Positions 22,770 through 29,450 of a stretch of 29,450 nt of DNA are shown here, in pieces. Numbering within the stretch: the stretch's first letter is position 1; each line of letters opens with the position of its first letter. The position numbers were made by a program, and so were the translations under genes. This DNA comes from SXOA01 sp051004015 (GTDB taxonomy: Bacteria; Planctomycetota; Planctomycetia; Pirellulales; Pirellulaceae). The stretch lies in contig JBPCKT010000119.1 of assembly GCA_051004015.1 (NCBI GenBank), positions 1 through 29,450 of the forward strand, in the 5' to 3' direction. The notes below the pieces were generated by a model. The model saw only the letters and a list, made by a program, of their open reading frames with translations, was not told the origin of the DNA and searched no databases.

Positions 22770-25145
22770 ATGCCCCAAGACCCCATCACCATCTGCCTCC
22801 TCCTCATCCCCGGCTTGCCGCTCTTGGCCGCCGGCCTGGCGGCGCTCTGCGGCGTTATCCGCCTGCCGATGCTGAAGGAGAACGCTCACCTCCCGGTTGT
22901 ATTCGCGCTGCTCGGTTCGCTCGCGGCCAGTGCCTGGCTGTTCTACGAAGTCCGAAATGCCCCCGACCCGAATCCGAGCACCTCCACCGTCTCCGCCGGC
23001 TTTGAAAAGGTCGTACCTCTGTGGACTTGGGCGAACGTCCCGCACGCCTACGACCTGAAGTCGCCGTTTCCCGAAGACACCGGCCCCCGCGATTTCCACA
23101 TCGAAGTGACTCTCCGGGCCGATGCCCTCACCGCCATGATGCTGGTGATGGTCACGTTCGTCTCCACGCTGGTCGCCATTTTCGCCTCCGGCTACATGCA
23201 CGGCGACCGCGGCTATTGGCGGTTCTTCGCCTACATCGGCCTGTTCGTTTTCTCCATGACGATGCTGGTCAGCGTCAGCAATTTCGTGCTGCTGTTCGTG
23301 TTCTGGGAGGCCGTCGGCGTCTGCAGCTATCTGCTTATCGGCTTCTGGTACGAAAAGCCGGAAGCGGCGGCAGCCGGCATGAAGGCGTTCCTCGTCAACC
23401 GCGTCGGCGACTTCGGCTTCGCCATCGCAATTTTCTTAATCTGGACCACCTACGGCACGCTCAACTTCCACGATGACGGCGCCATCAGCGGCGTCCTCGG
23501 TCAAAGCCGCATCGCAGCCGGTCACTACGTCACCGACGGCTTGGCCACGGCTATCTGTCTATTGCTCCTGCTCGGCGCGTGTGGCAAGAGCGCCCAGTTC
23601 CCGCTGCACGTCTGGCTTCCCGACGCGATGGAAGGTCCCACTCCGGTCAGCGCCCTCATACACGCGGCCACGATGGTCACGGCCGGCGTCTACATGGTCG
23701 CCCGCTGCACGCCGCTGTTCATGGCATCACCCACGGCACAGCTTGTCGTCTCCTGCATCGGCGGCTTCACGGCTTTGCTCGCTGGCCTCATCGCGCTGAC
23801 GCAGTTTGACCTGAAGCGAATCTTGGCCTACTCCACGGTCAGCCAGCTCGGCTACATGTTCCTGGCTCTCGGCACCGGGATGGCTGCGGGCGTCACCGGC
23901 GGCATGTTCCACCTCTTCACGCACGCCTTCTTCAAGGCCCTCCTCTTCCTCGGAGCCGGCAGCGTGATGCATGCCATGGGAGGCGTCATCGACGTGCGGC
24001 AGTTCGGCGGACTGCGAAAGCTGATGCCCGTCACCCACGCGACCTTCCTCATCGGCTGCCTGGCGCTGGCCGGAGTGTTCCCCTTCGCCGGCTTCTGGAG
24101 CAAGGACGCCGTCCTCGGCTCCGTGCACGACAAAATCCATCAGCTCGACCACGAAATCGAGCACCGCGCCTCGCCCCATGGAGGTGCTCATCCGCAACCG
24201 GCAAACGCGAGCCCGCTGGCCTCTATCCCTCAAGCGCAGCTCCCCACGTTCGAGCGCATCTACCAAATCCTTTACTATGCTGGCCTCTTCACCGCGTTCC
24301 TCACCGCCTTCTACACCTTCCGGGCCTACTCGCTCACCTTCCACGGCCCCGAGCGCGTCCCAACCGCTGGCAGCCACCATGCGCATGAATCGCCGCTGGT
24401 CATGCTGATGCCGCTGGGAATCCTGGCGTTCTTCGCGGCGACCATCGGCGCCGTCCTAACGCTGGCAACCGGCAATTGGGCCACGAATGTTCTGGGGGAA
24501 TACTTGCTCGGTGCCCCCATGCTTGTGGGCGGTCTGATTCGGTCTACCGTCAACCCCTCGCCAGAATTCCACATCACCGTCGCCGGCGCAAGCACTCTGG
24601 CCGCCGCTCTGGGCATCGGCCTGGCCCTCTATCTCTATCTCGGCGAGCGAAGCGAAGTCTCGTTCCTGCGGCGCGTGTTCAGTCTGGAAGGGAGCGAGCG
24701 GCTCACCGACCCGCAGTGGGTCACGCGATTGGAGCAGGTTCCCTGGATTGGCTTCATCACTCGCCACCTACGTTCCTGGGGGCTTGGCTTCCTGGTCGCT
24801 ATTGTCGGTTACATCCTGGGGGGCATCACGCTGGTGCTCTTCTCCGCTCCGCTGATTCTGCTCGGCAACTTTATCTCGCCATACAAGGCCTCCTACAACA
24901 AGTTCTATTTCGATGAGTTGTACGACGTCCTGGTTGTCACGCCCCTCAAATACCTCGCCCGTTTCTTCTACTGGTTGGACCGCTGGCTGGTGGATGGCCT
25001 CGTCAACCTTGTCGGCACGCTCCCTCCGCTTGCCGGCTCGCTGATGCGAAGCTTGCAGATGGGGCTGGTGCAGTTTTACGCCCTGGCGATGGTCCTGGGG
25101 GCGATTGTTCTGATTCTGGCCCGGATTGCCTGGGCCAATTGGTAA
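22770..25145 (+). CDS. nuoL: NADH-quinone oxidoreductase subunit L
   Basis: A 791-residue antiporter-like proton-pumping subunit, longer than E. coli NuoL (613). The core holds the key Glu in LFVFWEAVGVCSYLLIGFWY, the Lys and His path in GACGKSAQFPLHVWLPDAME and GPTPVSALIHAATMVTAGVY, and FDLKRILAYSTVSQLGYMFL. After FAGFWSKDAVLG is a hydrophilic insert rich in His and Pro (about 455-490, including HEIEHRASPHGGAHPQPANA). The distal part (from about 560) has extra helices and the C-terminal lateral helix region. It starts 46 bases after nuoK without an obvious ribosome site. Confidence 0.97.
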   Translation: MPQDPITICLLLIPGLPLLAAGLAALCGVIRLPMLKENAHLPVVFALLGSLAASAWLFYEVRNAPDPNPSTSTVSAGFEKVVPLWTWANVPHAYDLKSPFPEDTGPRDFHIEVTLRADALTAMMLVMVTFVSTLVAIFASGYMHGDRGYWRFFAYIGLFVFSMTMLVSVSNFVLLFVFWEAVGVCSYLLIGFWYEKPEAAAAGMKAFLVNRVGDFGFAIAIFLIWTTYGTLNFHDDGAISGVLGQSRIAAGHYVTDGLATAICLLLLLGACGKSAQFPLHVWLPDAMEGPTPVSALIHAATMVTAGVYMVARCTPLFMASPTAQLVVSCIGGFTALLAGLIALTQFDLKRILAYSTVSQLGYMFLALGTGMAAGVTGGMFHLFTHAFFKALLFLGAGSVMHAMGGVIDVRQFGGLRKLMPVTHATFLIGCLALAGVFPFAGFWSKDAVLGSVHDKIHQLDHEIEHRASPHGGAHPQPANASPLASIPQAQLPTFERIYQILYYAGLFTAFLTAFYTFRAYSLTFHGPERVPTAGSHHAHESPLVMLMPLGILAFFAATIGAVLTLATGNWATNVLGEYLLGAPMLVGGLIRSTVNPSPEFHITVAGASTLAAALGIGLALYLYLGERSEVSFLRRVFSLEGSERLTDPQWVTRLEQVPWIGFITRHLRSWGLGFLVAIVGYILGGITLVLFSAPLILLGNFISPYKASYNKFYFDELYDVLVVTPLKYLARFFYWLDRWLVDGLVNLVGTLPPLAGSLMRSLQMGLVQFYALAMVLGAIVLILARIAWANW

Positions 25146-25158
25146 GTAACAAACACGC

Positions 25159-26907
25159 ATGAACGGATTGCTCCTAGCCACGGTCTTCCTGCCGCTCGTC
25201 GGTGCCGTCGCGCTCTGGATTGTCGCGCCGCTGGGGCGGGATGCAGTTCGGTGGGCGGCTCTTGCGGTAACCGTGGCGACATTTGCGTGTGCCGCCCGCC
25301 TCATCGCCCATTTCCCGGCGGACGCTGCCGGCCAGGCCAGTTACGCTCTCACCGAGTGGAACTGGGTCGGCCAGGTCCCCAGCGTCAACTTCGACATTCG
25401 CTTCGCCCTCGGCCTCGACGGTCTCGGCCTCTGGATGGTTGGCCTCTCCGCCCTGCTCATGATTACTTCCGTCCTGGTGAGCTGGGAGGCCATCAAAGAC
25501 CGCGAGCCGCTGTTCTACGGAATGCTCCTGCTGCTGGAGTTCGGCTGCATCGGCGTCTTCTCCGCGCGGGACATCATTCTGTTCTACATCTTCTTCGAGT
25601 TCACCCTCATTCCGCTGTTCTTCCTCATCGGCATCTGGGGGAGCGAGGACCGCCGCTACGCCGCCAGCAAGTTCTTCCTCTACACGCTGGCCGGCAGCAT
25701 GCTCACGTTTCTTGGGCTGCTCGCCATCGTCTTCTGGGCGTACGGTCCCAGCAGCGGCGGCGAGCAGCTCGTGTTCTCCATCCCGGAGCTTACCGCTCGC
25801 CTGGCCGACCACCCCATTCCTATTGGCTGGCAAATCGCCGTCTTCATCGCCCTCTTCGCCGGCTTTGCCATCAAGGTTCCGCTCTTCCCGCTGCACACCT
25901 GGCTGCCGCTCGCCCATGTGCAAGCCCCGACGGCGGGAAGTGTGATCCTGGCCGGCATCCTGCTGAAAATCGGCGTCTACGGCTTCCTGCGGTTCAGCGT
26001 GCCGATGCTCCCGCAAGCGGCAGCGGTGATGATGCCTTGGCTGCTCTGGTTGTCGGTGGCCGGCATTATCTATGGGGCCCTCGTCGCCCTCGCCCAGTCG
26101 GACATCAAGCGCCTCATCGCCTACTCGAGCGTCAGCCACCTCGGCTTCTGCATGTTGGGGCTGTTCGCCTTCAATCCGGCGGGGGCACAAGGCAGCGTGC
26201 TGCAGATGGTCAATCACGGCCTCTCCACCGGCGGCCTGTTCGCCCTGGTTGGCATGATCTACGAGCGCTACCACACCCGCGAAATCGCCAGCTTCGGCGG
26301 CCTCGCTCGCAAGCTGCCGGTCCTGTCGCTGTTCATGCTGCTGTTCACGTTCTCCAGCATCGGCCTTCCCGGGATGAACGGCTTTGCGGGGGAATTCCTG
26401 ATACTGCTCGGCATGTTCCAGCGGGCCTGGACCGGCACATCCGATATCTTGAAACCTCAACTGATGGCGATTGCCGTCCTCTCCGTCTCCGGCGTTGTGC
26501 TGGGAGCCTGGTATATGTTGCACCTCGTCCGCCGTGTGTTTTTCGGCCCGCTGCGTGAGCCCCCTGTTCACGCCGGCGAAGAGCACGCCCCGATTGCCGA
26601 TATGAACCTGCGCGAAATCCTGGCACTTGCGCCCCTCGTCGTCTTCATCTTCTGGATCGGCCTGCGTCCGGCGGACTTTTTGACCCCGATGAACAACACG
26701 CTCGACCTGGCGACCAGCCGCGTCGTACGGGAGCTGGAGCGGAACAAGACAGAAATGAGTGGCACCCCCACGGCATTGGGTGCTGGTTCCCAAGCTCTGC
26801 TTGGGAACCCACGTTTGGAAGCTCCGCTTCCCGCGTTGATCGCTGCAAAACGCGAAGCGGAGCTTCGGGTCGTGCGTTCCCAAGCGGAGCTTGGGAACGA
26901 GGAGTAA
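25159..26907 (+). CDS. nuoM: NADH-quinone oxidoreductase subunit M with repeat-derived C terminus
   Basis: A 582-residue antiporter-like proton-pumping subunit. Key residues: Glu in ILFYIFFEFTLIPLFFLIGI, Lys in AGFAIKVPLFPLHTWLPLAH, and KRLIAYSSVSHLGFCMLGLF. The standard fold ends near residue 540 (NTLDLATSRVVRELERNKTE). The last 40 or so residues (from about 543, AGSQALLGNPRLEAPLPALI onward) are translated from an array of four DNA hairpins and are not expected in the family. The protein remains in frame through them. It starts 13 bases after nuoL and ends 2 bases before nuoN. Confidence 0.97.
   Translation: MNGLLLATVFLPLVGAVALWIVAPLGRDAVRWAALAVTVATFACAARLIAHFPADAAGQASYALTEWNWVGQVPSVNFDIRFALGLDGLGLWMVGLSALLMITSVLVSWEAIKDREPLFYGMLLLLEFGCIGVFSARDIILFYIFFEFTLIPLFFLIGIWGSEDRRYAASKFFLYTLAGSMLTFLGLLAIVFWAYGPSSGGEQLVFSIPELTARLADHPIPIGWQIAVFIALFAGFAIKVPLFPLHTWLPLAHVQAPTAGSVILAGILLKIGVYGFLRFSVPMLPQAAAVMMPWLLWLSVAGIIYGALVALAQSDIKRLIAYSSVSHLGFCMLGLFAFNPAGAQGSVLQMVNHGLSTGGLFALVGMIYERYHTREIASFGGLARKLPVLSLFMLLFTFSSIGLPGMNGFAGEFLILLGMFQRAWTGTSDILKPQLMAIAVLSVSGVVLGAWYMLHLVRRVFFGPLREPPVHAGEEHAPIADMNLREILALAPLVVFIFWIGLRPADFLTPMNNTLDLATSRVVRELERNKTEMSGTPTALGAGSQALLGNPRLEAPLPALIAAKREAELRVVRSQAELGNEE
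26785..26899. repeat. Four-hairpin palindrome array inside the 3' end of nuoM
   Basis: Hairpin 1: GGTTCCCAAGC-TCT-GCTTGGGAACC (26785-26809, perfect 11-bp stem). Hairpin 2: GGAAGC-TCC-GCTTCC (26817-26831). Hairpin 3: CGAAGC-GGA-GCTTCG (26853-26867). Hairpin 4: CGTTCCCAAGC-GGA-GCTTGGGAACG (26875-26899, perfect 11-bp stem). Outer pair and inner pair belong to two related types. The GTTCCCAAGC family is known as a dispersed palindrome in several bacterial phyla. Confidence 0.92.
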
Positions 26908-26909
26908 CC

Positions 26910-28565
26910 ATGTTCGTTGAATCCAAAACCATTTCGCTGCTGGCCCCCGAGATCATCCTGATGCTCGGGGCCACGATTCTGTTCCTACTCGGCGCGTTCC
27001 GCGCGGGGCGGGGACAACTCGTCGCCACGCTCATCGCGTATGCCGGAGCGGCTGTGGCGCTAGCATGGTATGGCTCGCCGTGGAACGCGGAAAGCACGCT
27101 CAGCGGCCCGCTCGTCATCGACCCGATGAGCCTGGGCCTCCGCTGGACTGCCCTCCTGGCGGGAATCGTTTTCACACTCGCCGGCAGCCGGCGGGACGTG
27201 GAGCTGGCGGCGGAGTTTCAGGGGACGCTGATGCTCGTGATCTGCGGCCTGATGCTGGCCTCCAGTGCCAATGAGCTGGTGCTGTTATTCCTGGGCCTGG
27301 AGCTCATTTCCATTCCCACGTACGTCCTGCTCTTCCTCGGCCGCCGCGACCGCGCCTCGGCGGAGGCGACGATGAAGTACTTCTACCTCAGCCTGCTCGC
27401 CTCCGCGCTGCTGCTTTACGGCTTTGCGTTCCTGTACGGCATTGCCGGCACCACCGTCATCGTTGGCTCGGGAGAGACACGCGGCATCCGCGAGGCGTTC
27501 TTGTCGCAGGGTGCCACTGGCAGTGCTTTGACAATGGGTGGCACTGGCAGTGCTTTGACAGCCAGTGCTGGGCCGAGCAGCCTTTTCAGCCTCGCCCCCA
27601 TCGCCCTCGTTCTCATCACCGCCGGCTTTGGCTTCAAGCTCGCCGCCGCACCGTTCCAGTTTTACGCTCCGGACGTTTATCAAGGGACAACGAACGCGAA
27701 TGCCGGAGTGCTCGCGGTCATTCCCAAGCTGGCCGGCGTGGCCGGATTTCTCAGGCTCGCGTTGCTCGTCATTCCGGGAACCGAAGCGGCGGAAAAGGCT
27801 TTCGCCTGGCAACTGCCGCTGGTCCTGGCGGTGCTGACGATGACCATCGGCAACGTCTGCGCCTTGTGGCAGAAGGACATCCGCCGCCTGCTGGCGTATT
27901 CGTCTATCGCCCACGGCGGCTACCTGCTCATCGGCCTCGCGGTCGGCGCGGCGAGTATGTCCTTGGGATCCCACCAGGCAGCCGGCGGGGCCGGGGGAAT
28001 GTTGTTCTATGTCCTGGTCTACGCCCTGGCCACGATGGGGAGCTTCTGCACGCTCGCCCACCTCGGCTCTCCGCGGCGGGAGCTTTCCGGCGTCGAAGAA
28101 CTGGCCGGCCTCGCCCGTCATCAGCCCCTGGCCGCGGCCGCTCTGGCCATCTTCATGTTCTCGCTCACCGGCATTCCGCCGCTGGCCGGCTTCTGGGGCA
28201 AGCTGACGCTCTTCGGCAGTGCCATCCAACTTTCCACGGCCAATCAGACATCGAACACCAGCCTGTCGCTGTGGTTCGTCGGCCTGGCCGTTGTCGCCGC
28301 CCTCAACGCCGCTATCGGAGCCGCCTATTATCTGCGGATTATCGGCGTCATGTACTTCCAGTCGCCGGGCACACCCGCGCCCGCCTCCGGCGGCAAGCTC
28401 GCTCTCGCCGGCGGTGTCCTCTGCGCCCTCCTCGTCATCGGCAGCGGCTTGTTCCCCGCCCAAATCGTCGGACTCTCCCTTCGCGCCGAGCAGAAGCTGG
28501 TGGAGCAGGTCCCGGCGCCACAGAAAGTGAATGCCGCGAATGCTCCGTTGGCCTTGGGCCACTAA
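26910..28565 (+). CDS. nuoN: NADH-quinone oxidoreductase subunit N
   Basis: A 551-residue antiporter-like proton-pumping subunit. Conserved parts: LFLGLELISIPTYVLLFLGR, STMKYF-type segment SAEATMKYFYLSLLASALLL, GFGFKLAAAPFQFYAPDVYQ (pump Lys), and WQKDIRRLLAYSSIAHGGYL. A tandem nonapeptide GATGSALTM-GGTGSALTA (residues 201-218) interrupts the loop after the helix LLYGFAFLYGIAG and comes from a DNA repeat. The ribosome site GGAG (26901-26904) lies just after the nuoM palindromes. Last gene of the complex I cluster. Confidence 0.97.
   Translation: MFVESKTISLLAPEIILMLGATILFLLGAFRAGRGQLVATLIAYAGAAVALAWYGSPWNAESTLSGPLVIDPMSLGLRWTALLAGIVFTLAGSRRDVELAAEFQGTLMLVICGLMLASSANELVLLFLGLELISIPTYVLLFLGRRDRASAEATMKYFYLSLLASALLLYGFAFLYGIAGTTVIVGSGETRGIREAFLSQGATGSALTMGGTGSALTASAGPSSLFSLAPIALVLITAGFGFKLAAAPFQFYAPDVYQGTTNANAGVLAVIPKLAGVAGFLRLALLVIPGTEAAEKAFAWQLPLVLAVLTMTIGNVCALWQKDIRRLLAYSSIAHGGYLLIGLAVGAASMSLGSHQAAGGAGGMLFYVLVYALATMGSFCTLAHLGSPRRELSGVEELAGLARHQPLAAAALAIFMFSLTGIPPLAGFWGKLTLFGSAIQLSTANQTSNTSLSLWFVGLAVVAALNAAIGAAYYLRIIGVMYFQSPGTPAPASGGKLALAGGVLCALLVIGSGLFPAQIVGLSLRAEQKLVEQVPAPQKVNAANAPLALGH
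27509..27568. repeat. In-frame tandem repeat with hairpin inside nuoN
   Basis: GGTGCCACTGGCAGTGCTTT (from 27510) recurs at 27537 with one base changed; period 27, so the frame is kept. The second copy also forms a perfect hairpin: GCACTGGC (27541-27548), 12-base loop, GCCAGTGC (27561-27568). Confidence 0.85.
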
Positions 28566-28606
28566 AGTCCCGAATTCCTCTCATCTTCCTTCCTTTCTTA
28601 TTCCTA

Positions 28607-28641
28607 CCTTTGCATCTCCGCGTCTTCGCGCCTTTGCGTTA
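28607..28641. repeat. Dispersed repeat between nuoN and the CCG-domain gene
   Basis: TGCATCTCCGCGTCTTCGCG followed by CCTTTGCGTTAATA. A degenerate relative lies upstream of surE (3213-3253, opposite strand). The preceding 40 bases are pyrimidine-rich (CTTCCTTCCTTTCTTATTCC) and hold no gene or clear terminator. Confidence 0.55.
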
Positions 28642-28655
28642 ATAGGATCCGCCCG

Positions 28656-29372
28656 GTGAAGCTCAAGCTGATGATTACCTGCCTGGGAGACTGCCTGCGG
28701 CCGGAGGCAGGGCAGGCGGTCGTCAAAATCCTGCGGCAGCTCGGGCATGAGATCGATTTTCCCCGCGACCAGACCTGCTGCGGCCAGCCGATGTTCAACA
28801 GCGGCTATACGGACCTGGCCCGGGAGCAGGCCCGCCATACCATCCGCGTCTTCGAAGGAGACGAGCCGGTCATCGTCCCTTCGGGCTCGTGCGCGGCAAT
28901 GGTCAAGGTGGAGTATCCGCATCTGCTGGAAGGCGACTCCAAGTGGCACGAGCGTTCGTTGGCTCTTGCCCGGCGGACCTTCGAGTTCAGCGACTTCCTA
29001 GTCAATCAGCTCAAGGTCATGGACGTGGGGGCGAAGTATGCGGGCAAGGTCGCCTACCACTACGCCTGTCACTTGCGGATGCTCAAGCAGACCGGTGAAG
29101 TGGAGTCTCTCATTCAAAACGTCCAGGGTGCCACCTACGTCCCCATCGCCCGGCAAGACCAGTGCTGCGGCTTTGGGGGTTCGTTCGCGGTGCGGTATCC
29201 GCAGGTCTCGGGAAACATGGTTGACGACAAGATGCGCTGCATCCTGGCCGTGGAAGCCGATTGCCTCGTCTCCACCGACGCCGGCTGTCTGATGAACATC
29301 GGCGGCCGATTGCACCGCGAAGGGAAGCCAGTGGAGGTGCTGCACATCGCGGAGCTGCTGGCGCGGCGGTAG
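28656..29372 (+). CDS. CCG-domain (Fe)-S oxidoreductase, LutA/YkgE-like
   Basis: A 238-residue protein starting at GTG, with AGGA 9 bases upstream. It has two CCG (cysteine-rich) domains: ITCLGDCLRPEAGQ with DQTCCGQPMFNSGY, and YHYACHLRMLKQTGE with QDQCCGFGGSFAVRY. This is the layout of LutA/YkgE, part of the LutABC lactate dehydrogenase and close to glycolate oxidase and heterodisulfide reductase subunits. No lutB or lutC lies after it within the window, which ends soon. It probably binds an iron-sulfur cluster and passes electrons toward quinone; the link to the nuo operon may be through the quinone pool (inference). Confidence 0.9.
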   Translation: MKLKLMITCLGDCLRPEAGQAVVKILRQLGHEIDFPRDQTCCGQPMFNSGYTDLAREQARHTIRVFEGDEPVIVPSGSCAAMVKVEYPHLLEGDSKWHERSLALARRTFEFSDFLVNQLKVMDVGAKYAGKVAYHYACHLRMLKQTGEVESLIQNVQGATYVPIARQDQCCGFGGSFAVRYPQVSGNMVDDKMRCILAVEADCLVSTDAGCLMNIGGRLHREGKPVEVLHIAELLARR

Positions 29373-29380
29373 GCCTCATT

Positions 29381-29419
29381 TCTCACCGGCGAGCGGCCTG
29401 CGTAAGCTGGCCGGTGAGA
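29381..29419. repeat. Inverted repeat after the CCG-domain gene
   Basis: TCTCACCGGC (29381-29390) and GCCGGTGAGA (29410-29419), a perfect 10-bp stem with a 19-base loop containing GCGTAAGC. It is 8 bases after the stop codon. No T-tract; either a dispersed palindrome or a transcript-end hairpin. Confidence 0.75.
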
Positions 29420-29450
29420 TCGCAGGCCCGCGGGACGACCATTTCTTGGA

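Noticed and set aside
25174..26883. Long minus-strand open frame (569 codons) opposite nuoM
   Set aside because: Composition (Gln, Glu, Gly, Arg runs) is the typical antisense shadow of a GC-rich membrane protein gene; nuoM is unmistakable on the plus strand.
26785..26899. nuoM hairpins as a rho-independent terminator
   Set aside because: The hairpins lie before the nuoM stop, nuoN follows two bases after it, and no T-tract is present.

Overview
The window looks like a piece of a planctomycete chromosome. Pointers are the high GC content, many short dispersed palindromic repeats between genes, a small secreted cytochrome of the planctomycete type, a Tat-exported beta-helix protein, and secreted proteins with no clear family. 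This assignment is inferred from gene style; no rRNA is present to fix it.

Layout. Bases 1-3184 hold four minus-strand genes: a truncated Tat-exported beta-helix protein, a Gly/Tyr-rich secreted protein, a lipoprotein, and surE, whose stop overlaps the lipoprotein start. Bases 3477-7173 hold a plus-strand pair: a c-di-GMP signalling protein (degenerate HD-GYP, PAS, active GGDEF with I-site, unknown C-terminal region) followed 10 bases later by a flagellin-family protein. Bases 7193-9943 hold three minus-strand genes: a secreted c-type cytochrome, a secreted HExxH metallopeptidase and a zeta-crystallin-like quinone reductase. Bases 9944-12048 are a decayed region: a piece of a DNA methylase/restriction protein, a short-chain dehydrogenase with its middle deleted in frame, an unrecognised minus-strand remnant, and an IS3-family element that seems to have lost an internal segment. 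A minus-strand tRNA-Val(CAC) follows.

Bases 12427-28565 are a complete 14-gene complex I operon in the order nuoA-B-C-D-E-F-G-H-I-J-K-L-M-N, all on the plus strand and mostly with overlapping or closely spaced genes. A GTG-start LutA/YkgE-like CCG-domain gene follows. A candidate promoter with a perfect TGTGA-N6-TCACA dyad over its -10 lies just upstream of nuoA.

The unusual feature is how heavily this essential operon has been colonised. A tRNA-Ile with the rare UAU anticodon sits between nuoD and nuoE. A single-gene Y1 (HUH) transposase of the RAYT/IS200 type, framed by mirror-image palindrome blocks, sits between nuoE and nuoF. Most of the remaining wider spacers carry a different repeat each. 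Two palindromic repeat elements lie inside coding sequence, in frame: one supplies about 40 residues at the C terminus of NuoM, the other a tandem nonapeptide in a loop of NuoN. This set of repeats living in and reshaping a respiratory operon is the best candidate for something under-described here.
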